A stretch of 64,000 nucleotides of DNA from Lithodes maja (taxonomy: Eukaryota > Arthropoda > Malacostraca > Decapoda > Lithodidae). The DNA lies in the NCBI GenBank assembly GCA_037953745.1, contig JBAKBP010004451.1, positions 62,001 through 126,000 on the forward strand, written 5' to 3'. A model generated the notes under the pieces. The model had not been told where the DNA came from. It saw only the letters and a list, made by a program, of their open reading frames with translations, and did not search any database. Position 1 is the first letter of the stretch. Each line of letters begins with the position of its first letter. This document shows positions 54,300 through 64,000 of the stretch, in pieces. The position numbers and the translations under genes were made by a program.

Positions 54300-54575
54300 A
54301 AACGGTAAGGGTTGTGTTATCGGGTGTATCACTTCAGATGTGGTTACGTACGTGTCTAATTTGACTTATTTTCTTTTCCGAAAATATAGACATGAATCAT
54401 GTACCGGTAAATAACCTCAACCTAACCTAACCTAGTACTTTTAGTGGTGGCTGTTGCACCCACTAATAATACTAGGTTGTGTTAAGTTATTATCTAGATG
54501 ATTTATGCCTTAATTTCGGAAACAAAATTGGTCAAAGTAGACGCAAAAACAACCGCGTGTGAAGTGATACGCATG
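54300..54575. repeat. Third foldback with TTAGG-like core
   Basis: The left arm has GTATCACTTC, AATTTGACTTATTTTC, CCGAAA and AACCTAACCTAACCTAGTA. The right arm has TACTAGGTTGTGTTAAG, TTTCGGAAACAAAATTGG and GAAGTGATAC. The mirror is imperfect. Confidence 0.5.
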
Positions 54576-54777
54576 TGGAGTGAAACAACTCACGTAAGCG
54601 ACTAAAGACAAAGTAAATAACGAACAAATATTAAACAATTGTTTTGCTTATTTTCCTAAAATCTGCTTACCTTCTGCAAGTTGTTAATGCTCGTGTTGAC
54701 CTCAAACCGATAGTACAAGTCACTGGTGCACTACTACTATATATGCTCAAAGTTAATTGAACACTGAATGGGGGAAG

Positions 54778-55815
54778 TACAACGTACAACGGAGTACAAA
54801 GGAAATCAAGCAACAACAGATCTAGTGACCCTTCTAGGCTGATTGTCCTCCAAAACACTGAGGATCAAGTGTCCAAACAGTGGTTTAGAGTGGGTAAGGG
54901 AACATTGGAAAGGGAACTACTGCCCTGGAACTAATGTCCGTGGCAGGATTAGGAAGTTAGTAGGGGACAGATGGGTTAGTAACTGAGGGGAGGATAAAAA
55001 AAGTTATTAATTTACAAACGCCGTCAGTCGCGGGTTTGATGCGAGATATTTGTCTAGGCGAAGTTTAAATGAATCAACGGTGCTGCAGTCTATGACATCT
55101 CGGGGAAGCCCATTCCATAAGTTGACAACTCGATTGAAGAAGAAATTCTTAGCTTCATGCGAGTTAAAAGATTTACCAATAATTTTGCAACCGTTTCCCC
55201 GCGTGTAATTAGATTGGTCGATAGTGAAGTACTTACTACAGTTCATATTGTCGATGCCTTTGATGATTTTGAACACTTGAATTAAGTCGCCTCTTAATCT
55301 GCGCTGGGTTAAAGGAAATAGATTTAATTCTCTAAGACGCTCCTCGTATGGTTTGTTCTTTAGGCTAGGTATCATTTTGGTAACTCTACGTTGAACTCGT
55401 TCTAGCTTGTTTATATCTTTTTGGTAATAAGGGCACGAGGATTGAACGCAGTATTCAAGAAGAGGGCGGACTAAGGAATTGTAAAGGGTTAGGATAACGT
55501 CTTTGGATTTATGCTCAAATGACCTGCCTATAAAGCTAATTATTTTGTTTGCCTTCTTAACAACTTCTGAACATTGTTGACTCGGTTTTAGGTTACTCGA
55601 TATTGTTACTCCCAGATCGGTTTCTCTGTTTACATTCTCAAGCTGAGTGCCATTCATCAAATAGTTTGCTTTCTCATTTTGGTATCCGATATGTAGTACT
55701 TTACATTTATCCGCATTGAAACTCATTTGCCAAATTTGGGCCCAAGATGACAACTTATCTAGATTGTGTTGCATATCGTCAACTTGTTCTTTTGAGAGTA
55801 CGCTATTTGCATTTT
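54778..55815 (-). mobile_element. CR1-like LINE copy CR1-B1, 5'-truncated
   Basis: The 3' end at 54778 shows the GTACAAAGGA tail repeats. Coding runs from 55815 to the stop near 55007: CVQSSCPYYQKDINKLERVQ, RRVTKMIPSLKNKPYEERL, NFFFNRVVNLWNGLP. The truncation point joins an (AT)n/(GA)n microsatellite. Only the C-terminal third of ORF2 remains. It lacks the FADD motif. Confidence 0.85.
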
Positions 55816-55829
55816 TTGTATATGTATAG

Positions 55830-55830
55830 G

Positions 55831-55907
<77 letters not shown>

Positions 55908-55913
55908 CGAGAG

Positions 55914-55965
<52 letters not shown>
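55830..55965. repeat. Compound (AT)n-(GA)n microsatellite
   Basis: (TA)n at about 55835-55891, then (GA)n with GACGAGAG interruptions to about 55961. Confidence 0.97.
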
Positions 55966-55967
<2 letters not shown>

Positions 55968-56690
55968 TGAATGAAAGATTGGACGAATAAAGACAATAAT
56001 GTAGGAAAGCAAATGGGAAGGAGGTAAGGACGGAAGGTAAAAAGAAAGGACGGATGGTAAGGAGGTAGGGCGGAAGGTACAAATCAAGGAGAGACGGTAG
56101 GAAGGAAGGAAAGAAGGGAGGAAAGAAATAAGGAAGGACGGAAAGTAGGAGGGAAGGAAGGAAGTAAGAAGGGAAAGAAAAGAGGGAAGATAGGAAAGAA
56201 AGACGGAAGGTAGGAGGGATAGGCAGGAGGGAGGGAAGGAAAGAATGTAGGGAAGAAGGAAAGAAGATACGAAAGAGGGAAATAATAAAGAGTGAAAGTA
56301 ATTATAATGAATAAGGATGCAGGGATAGCAGAAATAAAGGCCGACAAAAACAAGAGGGACGAAAGAAAATAATTTAATGTAGTAATGGACAAGTAAATGC
56401 ATAATAGAAAACAGATGTAATATAAGGGTGGATGATGAACTTGATGAAGAGAGAAAAACAACTATCACAAGCCTAAGAATGAATAATAGAAAATGGAACA
56501 TAGAAAATGGAAGCATGGACAACACGAACGATGGAAATATAAACTAAACCAAAAGTGCAAATGGAAGAAGGGAAAGCAAAAGGTGAAGGAAGGGAGGAAA
56601 AGAAGAACCAGAAACCCGATAACAAGGTAAAATGAAACCCGATAACAAGGTAATTAGAGGGGAGTAAAATGGAAAGATATATACGGTATC
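55966..56690. other. Purine-rich low-complexity DNA
   Basis: GGAAGGA / GAAAGAA imperfect repeats on the + strand. Open frames on the minus strand are Ser/Leu/Phe/Pro-rich by composition. Confidence 0.75.
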
Positions 56691-57195
56691 TTTATGTATC
56701 TTTATTCTCTTGCATTTCTTATATTTTGTATTTTCTTGTACTTTATTTTAGTTTGTGTTCTCTTGTACTTATATTTATTTTAGTTTGTATTCTCTTGTAC
56801 TTTTATTTATTTTAGTTTGTATTCGCTTGTACTTATATGTCTTATATTTTGTATTTTATTTTACTTATATTTATTTTAGTTTGTATTTTCTTGTACTTGT
56901 CTTATATTTTTTTTATTTTCTTGTACTTATATTTATTTTAGTTTGTATTTTCTTGTACTTATGTCTTATATTTTTTTATTTTCTTGTACTTATATTTATT
57001 TTAGTTTGTATTCTCTTGTACTTATGTCTTAAGTTTGTATTATCTTGTACTTATGTCTTATAGTTTGTATTCTCTTGTACTTATGTCTTATAGTTTGTAT
57101 TCTCTTGTACTTATGTTTTATAGTTTGTATTCTCTTGTACTTATGTCTTATAGTTTGTATTCTCTTGTACTTATATGTCTTATATTTTATGTTTT
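56690..57195. repeat. About 30-bp AT-rich minisatellite
   Basis: Units of TTGTACTTATGTCTTATAGT plus TTGTATTCTC, most regular at 57030-57180, with longer variants (TATTTATTTTAGTTTG) upstream. Confidence 0.88.
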
Positions 57196-57479
57196 ATTTT
57201 GTTTTGTCATGTACCTATGTTTTCTCTTAATATCTCTCATAAATATAAGTGCAGGGTTAGCAAAAAGGTGATAAGGACAATTTTGATACTTTATATTTAC
57301 CTACTTAATAACAAAAGACGGAAAACTATTAAGAGAAACCATAGGTACAAGAAAAACAAACAAAATAAACACAAATACAAAATATACTGTATAAATAAAT
57401 AAATATAAACACAAGATAATAACAAAATAATAAACACGAGAAGAAATGCATTAATAATAACAAGGTAAATAAACAAAGT

Positions 57480-58560
57480 AAGACAGAAAAGAGAAAGGAG
57501 GAAGAAGGAGGAATAAGAGATAACTGAAAATAGAAAGGCAGAAAGATGAATAAGAGACAATATAGAACTAAAAGAGAAAGGAAGAAGAAGGAGGAAGAAG
57601 ATTTTAAATGAACAAATAAGACATAAAAGAGAAAAGAAAAAGAAAGAGGATAAGATATAATATAGAATTGAAAATAGAAAGGAAGAGAGATGAATAAGAG
57701 ATAATAATGAACAGAAAAGAGAAAGGAGGAAGAAGGAGGAATAAGAGATAATAACTAAAAATAGAAAGGCAGAAAGATGAATAAGAGACAATATAGAACT
57801 AAAAGAGAAAGGAAGAAGAAGGAGGAAGAAGATATTAAATGAACAAATAAGACATAAAAGAGAAAAGAGAAAGAAAGAGGATAAGATATAATATAGAATT
57901 GAAAATAGAAAAGAAGAAAGATGAATAAGAGATAATAGACAAGTGAAAAGAAGGAGAAAGAGGAATAAGAGATAATATAGAACTGAAAATAGAAAGGAGA
58001 AAAATATAATAAATTAACAAGTAAGAGAGAAAAGCGAAGGGAGGAATATGAGATAATATAGAACTGAACATAACGAGAGCCGAGCCAGCTAAAAGGAGGT
58101 GGGCCGGAATGGAAGGTGAAATAAAGGAGGGAACCGAGAAACTCAATAAATAAAAGGAAGAGAGAAAACAAGAGCGAACGGAAGGAATGAGAAAGAAACG
58201 GAGAACTAATGACTAATAAATATATGGAAGAGAGAGAACAACAGCGAAAGGAAGGAAGGAGAAAGAAACGGGAGAACTAAAGACTAATAAATATAGGGAA
58301 GAGAGAAGAAGAAGAGCGAAAGGAAGGAATGAGAAAGAACGAAGGACTGAGACTAAAAAGAAACGGGGAACTAAAATATAAGGAAAAGGGAAAACATGCG
58401 CAAAATGAAAGAATGAGAAAGAAACGGGGAATTACAAGACAAATAAATGTTGTAACTGAAAGCGAAAAAATAAAACAGTGATAGGAAGGAAGGAGACAAA
58501 AAAGGGCGAACCTAAATAATAAATCAAAGAGCAACGAGAAAAATCTTAAAGAAGGAATAG
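57480..58560. repeat. Purine-rich imperfect tandem repeats
   Basis: A block of about 240 bp starting AGAAAGGAGGAAGAAGGAGG recurs (about 57492 and about 57721), followed by shorter GAAAGAAACGGGGAACTAA-type units (58190-58440). Minus-strand open frames are compositional only. Confidence 0.8.
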
Positions 58561-58850
58561 GAAAACTAGACCTATACTGGCATTCAACATTCTGGCTAAA
58601 GGCCTGCCACATTTTACCTAAATATTTCATCAATTAGGTTGAAATAAGCACAACTCTAGTTTCTGAATAAAGTCAATAAATAACTAGCATTAGTTCTGCT
58701 ACGACTACACATTAATACAAACAAACCTTAATATGGACTTCTTGAATACTAATACTAATCATCCGATTATTATTACAACTACAACTACTACTACTAATAA
58801 TAACAGATAAATATAATTAAACAATAATAAAAATAATTACAACAATTTTA

Positions 58851-59234
58851 CGGGTGGATGGGACTCGTTAGCCTTGGTCGGCAACTCATCTAGGGGAGAC
58901 AACCTTATACAAATCCGGGTGGATGGGACTCGTCAGCCTTGGTTGGCAACCTGTCTAGGGGAGTAAACCTGATACAAATCCGTACTGCTTACCTAAGGGT
59001 AAGGCAGGTTAGTGGATGGATTAGCCGAACACCACTGTAGAAAAATAGTGCTAACAAGATACACAGAGGGCCTCGGAGTCGGACGGATCCTGAATTGAGT
59101 GGTCAATCCTGTAAGTCCTTCACTAAACTGGCTCGGGTTGTCCCTCTCACAGGGAATAGGTCCGCTTGGGGGCATTCTGTGTATGGCCACCCTCGTAAGG
59201 GGAGTAAGGCGTCTGGCAATAGATAGATAGATAG
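58851..59234 (+). mobile_element. SINE-like retroposon Rep-2, complete, 12-bp target duplication
   Basis: 384 bp from CGGGTGGATGGGACTCGTTA to (GATA)n. Flanked by ACAACAATTTTA at 58839-58850 and 59235-59246. The first 67 bp are repeated in diverged form. No clear tRNA A/B boxes. The target duplication and simple-repeat tail indicate LINE-driven retroposition. Confidence 0.85.
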
Positions 59235-59569
59235 ACAACAATTTTAAAACAATAACTGTGTTAGGTACTTTCTATGAAACACAACAACGACTGGGGATTC
59301 AGAGACTTGTCGTCAAAGGCTTTTTGACATAATAAATTATATATATATATATATATATACCGGTATATATATACTATTTTTCCACACACTCAGGACTCGA
59401 ACATATACGTACCCTGTGTCAGAAAAGGATACACGTACCTCACAGCAACGAGGGAGAGAGGGGGAGAATTGAAAGATAACATTGAAAGAAAGAGAAAGTG
59501 TGAAAGTAGAAAGTTAAAGAAGGAGGGACGACACCCAGCACAACTTATATATGGGTTTAATGGTAATGT

Positions 59570-59773
59570 TTAACCCCTTCAGTACTGGTGACGTCCTTTT
59601 CAGTATCTTATGACAACTATTAGACGATTTAGTCAGTTTAAAAAGGATGTCTACCCGTGGAAAGGCTACAGACTATCCTTTTAGCTACCATGTATCCTTC
59701 CCAAGCTTCATAAAACCGTCTAAATACATCGGAAATCAAAACAAAGAGACGTCACCGGTACTGAAATGGTTAA
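59570..59773. repeat. Family A foldback element, intact TTAA ends
   Basis: TTAACCCCTTCAGTACTGG to CGGTACTGAAATGGTTAA with the TTAGACGATTTAGTCAGTTT internal mirror. Its right part is duplicated at about 60433-60548. Confidence 0.72.
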
Positions 59774-59824
59774 CCTCTGTTACGACACACTGAAAGGAAG
59801 GAGAGAGAGAGAGAGAGAGAGAGA

Positions 59825-60191
59825 GTACAAAGGAGTACAAAGGAAATCAAGCAACAACAGATCTAGTGACCCTTCTAGGTTGCTTGTCCTCCAAAACACT
59901 GAGGATCAAGTGTCCAAACAGTGGTTTAGAGTGGGTAAGGGAACATTGGAAAGGGAACTATTGCCCTGGAACTAATGTCCGTGGCAGGATTAGGAAGTTA
60001 GTAGAGGACAGATGGGTTAGTAACTGAGGTGGGGATAAAATAAAGTTATTCATTTACAAACGCAGTCAGTCGCGGGTTTGATGCGAGATATTTGTCTAGG
60101 CGGAGTTTAAATGAATCAACGGTGATGCAGTCTATAACGTTTCGGGGAAGCCCATTCCACAATTTGACAACTCGATTGAAGAAGAAATTCT
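59825..60191 (-). mobile_element. CR1-B 3' fragment, first copy
   Basis: GTACAAAGGAGTACAAAGGA tail, 3' UTR and the last codons (..NFFFN region), cut at GAAGAAATTCTTAG. It is followed directly by the Penelope-like element's 5' end. (GA)n lies on its left. Confidence 0.8.
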
Positions 60192-60428
60192 TAGTATACG
60201 ACGTGTTCCCCATGTACTGTCCCTTCCTTTACTTGTATTCGTTGACGAACCAGGACCGGCCACGGACATGTGTTAGAATAATTCTCTGTACCCTCGCACC
60301 AGACAAAATTACAAAAACTAAAAAATGAACAATACAAATGAAAATAACCGGCGTCTTTTCGATGATAACTGTAAATGTAAACTCTGTGTGAATGAATTTG
60401 ATTTTGAACATCAAACATTTTTTAAAAG
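60192..60428 (+). mobile_element. Penelope-like (Naiad-type) 5' fragment
   Basis: Nearly identical to 62362-62597: TATACGACGTGTTCCCCATG through the start MNNTNENNRRLFDDNC.. and the Cys-rich CKCKLC motif. It stops at TTTTTTAAAAGTA, where duplicated family A sequence begins. Confidence 0.8.
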
Positions 60429-60550
60429 TAACCACTGAAAGGCTACAGACTATCCTTTTAGCTACCATGTATCCTTCCCAAGCTTCATAAAACCGTCTAA
60501 ATACATCGGAAATCAAAACAAAGAGACGTCACCGGTACTGAAATGGTTAA
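60429..60550. repeat. Duplicated right half of the family A element
   Basis: CTGAAAGGCTACAGACTATC to GGTACTGAAATGGTTAACC repeats 59661-59776 and marks the start of the second copy of a duplicated block. Confidence 0.75.
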
Positions 60551-61929
60551 CCTCTGTAAACTCTTCCACGATATCTTCAACCTCTACGATGAGAGTAAAG
60601 CTGTAGATATTATATACCTTGATTTTCAAAAGGCCTTTGACAAAGTTCCCCACAAACGATTACTGCTAAAACTAAAAGCGCATGGAATACAAGACGGTGT
60701 GTTGAAATGGATAGAAAATTGGCTCAGCGACAGAAAGCAAAGAGTAGTCATAAACGGTAAGGCATCTAAATGGACCAATGTAAGTAGTGGGGTACCCCAG
60801 GGATCGGTACTAGGACCAATTATCTTTCTAATTTACATCAACGACATAGATGAGGGTCTCACCTGTACAGTCTCGAAATTTGCTGACGATACAAAAATTG
60901 CAAATAGCGTACTCTCAAAAGAACAAGTTGACGATATGCAACACAATCTAGATAAATTGTCATGTTGGGCCCAAATTTGGCAAATGAGTTTCAATGCGGA
61001 TAAATGTAAAGTACTACATATCGGATACCTAAATGAGAAAGCAAACTATTCGATGAATGGCACTCAGCTTAAGAATGTAAACAAAGAAACCGATCTGGGA
61101 GTAACAATATCGAGTAACCTAAAACCGAGTCAACAATGTTCAGAAGTTGTTAAGAAGGCAAACAAAATAATTGGCTTTATTGGCAGGTCATTTGAGCATA
61201 AATCGAAAGATGTTATCCTAACCCTTTACAATTCCTTAGTCCGCCCTCTTCTGGAATACTGCGTTCAATCCTGGTGCCCTTATTACCAAAAAGATATAAA
61301 CAAGCTAGAACGAGTTCAACGTAGAGTTACCAAAATGATACCTAGCCTAAAGAACAAACCATACGAAGAGCGTCTTAGAGAATTAAATCTATTTCCTTTA
61401 ACCCAGCGCAGATTAAGAGGCGACTTAATTCAAGTGTTCAAAATCATCAAAGGCATCGACAATATGAACTGTAGTAAGTACTTCACTATCGACCAATCTA
61501 ATTACACGCGGGGAAACGGTTGCAAAATTATTGGTAAATCTTTTAACTCACACGAATCTAAGAATTTCTTCTTCAATCGAGTTGTCAACTTGTGGAATGG
61601 GCTTCCCCGAGACGTTATAGACTGCAGCACCTTTGATTCATTTAAACTCCGCCTAGACAAATATCTCGCATCAAACCCGCGACTAACTGCGTTTGTAAAT
61701 GAATAACTTTATTGTATACCCCCCTCAGTTACTAACCCATCTGTCCCCTACTAACTTCCTAATCCTGCCACGGACATTAGTTCTAGGGCAGTAGTTCCCT
61801 TTCCAATGTCCCCTTACCCACTCTAAACCACTGTTTGGACACTTGATCCTCAGTGTTTTGGAGGACAAGCAGCCTAGAAGGGTCACTAGACCTGTTGTTG
61901 CTTGATTTCCTTTGTACTCCTTTGTACTC
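60543..61929 (+). mobile_element. CR1-like LINE copy CR1-B2, 5'-truncated, with reverse transcriptase frame
   Basis: The open frame 60543-61706 (387 codons) begins inside the RT: IYLDFQKAFDKVPHKRL, SGVPQGSVLGPIIF, catalytic SKFADDTKIANSV, then the CR1 C-terminal block CPYYQKDINKLERVQRRV and a stop. The first few codons come from flanking DNA, as the element starts at about 60557. The 3' UTR ends in two CTTTGTACTC units at 61929. A CTCTGT match on both sides may be the target duplication. Intact to the end, but the endonuclease and the RT N-terminus are missing. Confidence 0.88.
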
Positions 61930-62361
61930 TGTTACGACACACTGAAAGGAAGGAGAGAGAGAGAGAGAGAGAGAGAGTACAAAGGAGTACAAAGTACAAA
62001 GGAGTACAAAGGAAATCAAGCAACAACAGATCTAGTGACCCTTCTAGGTTGCTTGTCCTCCAAAACACTGAGGATCAAGTGTCCAAACAGTGGTTTAGAG
62101 TGGGTAAGGGAACATTGGAAAGGGGACTATTGCCCTGGAACTAATGTCCGTGGCAGGATTAGGAAGTTAGTAGAGGACAGATGGGTTAGTAACTGAGGTG
62201 GGGATAAAATAAAGTTATTCATTTACAAACGCAGTCAGTCGCGGGTTTGATGCGAGATATTTGTCTAGGCGGAGTTTAAATGAATCAACGGTGATGCAGT
62301 CTATAACGTTTCGGGGAAGCCCATTCCACAATTTGACAACTCGATTGAAGAAGAAATTCTT
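61930..62361 (-). mobile_element. CR1-B 3' fragment, second copy
   Basis: Starts with the flank TGTTACGACACACTGAAAGG and (GA)n, then a CR1-B tail (GTACAAAGGAGTACAAAG, extra units), 3' UTR and last codons. It is cut at the same base (GAAGAAATTCTTAG) as 59825-60191, so it is a duplication product. Confidence 0.8.
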
Positions 62362-62493
62362 AGTATACGACGTGTTCCCCATGTACTGTCCCTTCCTTTA
62401 CTTGTATTCGTTGACGAACAAGGACCGACCACGGACATGTGTTAGAATAATTCTCTGTACCCTCGCACCAGACAAAATTACAAAAACTAAAAA

Positions 62494-62802
62494 ATGAACA
62501 ATACAAATGAAAATAACCGGCGTCTTTTCGATGATAACTGTAAATGTAAACTCTGTGTGAATGAATTTGATTTTGAACATCAAACATTTTTTAAAAGTTA
62601 CATTACCAATACAAAATTTTTGTTTTTAAATTCTTCTGTTAATGTAACATCTCCATGTAAAGTAAAGAATGTTATCTATTTAATAACCTGTGATAAATGT
62701 GGTATACAATATGTTGGAAAGACGGAGCAATGTTTAAGAGAAAGAGCCTACGGGCATAGATCAGGAATTAAGAACGGCATCGACTCCAAGATTCTTCTAT
62801 AG
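62494..62802 (+). CDS. GIY-YIG endonuclease segment of the Penelope-like element
   Basis: 102 codons. The N-terminus has CKCKLC. The GIY-YIG core is NVIYLITCDKCGIQYVGKTE, then CLRERAYGHRSGI, with the catalytic Arg in LRER and Cys/His residues (CDKC, GHR) fitting the zinc-binding CCHH motif of Penelope endonucleases. The frame ends at TAG (62800) in ILL*HFNTDC, where relatives usually have Gln before HF; a CAG-to-TAG change is the simplest reading. Homologous sequence goes on in the same frame to about 62920. Confidence 0.82.
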   Translation: MNNTNENNRRLFDDNCKCKLCVNEFDFEHQTFFKSYITNTKFLFLNSSVNVTSPCKVKNVIYLITCDKCGIQYVGKTEQCLRERAYGHRSGIKNGIDSKILL

Positions 62803-62937
62803 CATTTTAACACAGATTGTACTAAATTTGATTGTAAATACAAAATTATAGAAATTGTTCAAAGTAATCAAAATGTTTTAGATAAGAGAAAATTATTGGA
62901 TTGGAAAATTAATGACCATCTATCCATTTGGACTTAA
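62803..62937 (+). pseudogene. Continuation of the endonuclease region after a stop codon
   Basis: In the frame of 62494 it reads HFNTDCTKFDCKYKIIEIVQ then LLDWKINDHL, with the family's C-terminal endonuclease character. Around 62918-62924 the coding frame shifts by one base to PFGLNNQIKN. Confidence 0.7.
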
Positions 62938-64000
62938 CAATCAAATAAAAAATGTAGGCAACATTTTGTATAAAGATTTATTAAAAAACGATTTTAATAA
63001 CCCATATTTTAACTTCCCTGTTTTAAACAGAAGACCTGGTAGACACGGTAATAGAAGACTAAATACATTTAATAAAAAGAAAAACAGGTCTGATATTAAA
63101 ATTATTGTTAATAATTTATATTCATTATATCGAAATTTCGGAATTAAAAAATTAAAAGATTCATTGAAAGGCCTACAAAAGAAAAGTTTTGCTCCTTTTA
63201 TAGAAAATATTCTAAACAATAAACATAATTTCACAAATAAATTTAAGAATATAGTCTTTGCTTTTATGGGATATATTAGAGCTAATTCTAAGAAATCCAA
63301 AGATAACCGTATTAAAGATAAAGTCATGTCCACTTTAAATTATTCCTCTAAAATTTTAGACAAAATTAATGTTAACAGTCTTATTAATTCAAAGAAAGTT
63401 AAGTCCATGTTACCAGATGGTTGTAAAGATTTCAAACCATTAATAGTGTATTCATATGAACGACCTGTTGGGTCTATTATTTGTAATTATAATAAAGTTT
63501 TAGGAAATCTTTCAGATAATTATATTTTCAATAATAATAAATGCGTGTGTGAAAGAGTCATGGATATGCCAGCTAGCAGACGTGATGCACTAGCAAAGTT
63601 CATTTATAGTCCGATATGTCACATATTAACAGGTGATGTAGAACTAGTTAAACATTTTGCAAACGACAAATTAGCGGAGCTATGTCGTAAAGGGTTTAAA
63701 TTTAGAATAGGGAGTAATAAAGTAACATGGGACATAATTTTAAAAGATATTGTTTTTTCAGTCAATAAATTAAAAGATAAATTGTTAAAAATTGCGTGCT
63801 GCGATGCGAGAGAACTAGAAGCATGGTCTAAATTATTAATTAAGTTAATTAGAAATAAAATTTTCTCGCTTAAAAATGAATTTAATCTTTCAGATTTTAT
63901 AGACTATAATTATAATAAGCTTAAAGCTGATTTAATAAATTTACATAAACATTTTGTAATCACTACAGTAGATAAAGCCAGCAATAATTATAGCTTCACA
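62924..64000 (+). CDS. Penelope-like linker and RT N-terminal region, open to the window edge
   Basis: A 359-codon stretch without a stop: PFGLNNQIKNVGNIL, RRPGRHGNRRLN, then a Lys/Asn-rich linker, VYSYERPVGSIICNYN, the CxC motif in NNKCVCERVMDMPASRRD, then CRKGFKFRIGSNKVTW and finally HKHFVITTVDKASNNYSF, which looks like the start of the RT core (the V..DK motif). It is incomplete at the right edge. Codon use is AT-rich, unlike the lipase exons. Confidence 0.75.

Larger units (their letters stand above)
62362..64000 (+). mobile_element. Penelope-like element with N-terminal GIY-YIG (Naiad type), runs off the window
   Basis: 5' region 62362-62493, then a reading frame with a GIY-YIG endonuclease first and RT-associated sequence after it. 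Canonical Penelope elements have the endonuclease at the C-terminus. Naiad/Chlamys elements (established family knowledge) have it N-terminal, linked by a CxC motif; a CVC motif is seen at about 63545. This copy has one in-frame TAG and one frameshift. The RT catalytic motifs would lie beyond base 64000. Confidence 0.8.

Noticed and set aside
55803..56525. 240-codon hydrophobic minus-strand frame
   Set aside because: Composition follows purine-rich + strand DNA and the (TA)n/(GA)n microsatellite. It is not a membrane protein.

Overview
This is a eukaryotic, repeat-rich genomic window. It has spliced exons, nested retrotransposons, many tandem arrays and foldback elements, and one 200-N scaffold gap. 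The element families and the TTAGG-type motifs point to an arthropod, most likely a decapod or other malacostracan crustacean. That assignment is inference, because no taxonomic marker gene is present.

Layout. Bases 1-8,200 are AT-rich non-coding DNA with dispersed repeats and a gap at 5,063-5,262. Bases 8,226-20,321 carry the only host gene I can support: eight minus-strand exons of a secreted pancreatic-lipase-family enzyme. All exon junctions are phase-consistent, the Ser-Asp-His triad is present, and a PLAT-type C-terminal region follows. The 5' exons (signal peptide, N-terminal core) and the final exon were not found. The introns are full of repeats. Bases 20,900-22,150 are purine-rich minisatellites, followed by a 5'-truncated CR1-like LINE on the minus strand (22,140-24,810). 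Bases 24.8-32.6 kb are purine-rich DNA, a 3-kb minisatellite with 32-36-bp units and a 38-bp satellite.

Bases 33,919-51,612 form one nested LTR-retrotransposon locus. A nearly complete Ty3/gypsy-type element on the minus strand has the pol order protease-integrase-RT-RNase H (Gmr1-like, permuted). A second, integrase-deleted relative is inserted in its 5' LTR. Both insertions can be resolved to the base, with 4-bp target duplications TAAT and CAAT.

Bases 51.6-54.6 kb hold foldback hairpins with TTAGG-like cores and a 46-bp satellite of about 30 copies. Bases 54.8-62.4 kb hold copies of a second CR1-like LINE in both orientations, microsatellites and a SINE-like retroposon. The window ends inside a Penelope-like element whose GIY-YIG endonuclease lies N-terminal to the RT-associated region and which has a CxC motif (Naiad type). 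Its reading frame is open from about 62,924 to the window edge.

An overarching theme is a set of different foldback (MITE-like) families, nearly all bounded by TTAA. No piggyBac transposase is visible. Transposons occupy far more of the window than host sequence. Most long open frames outside the elements named here are by-products of tandem repeats.
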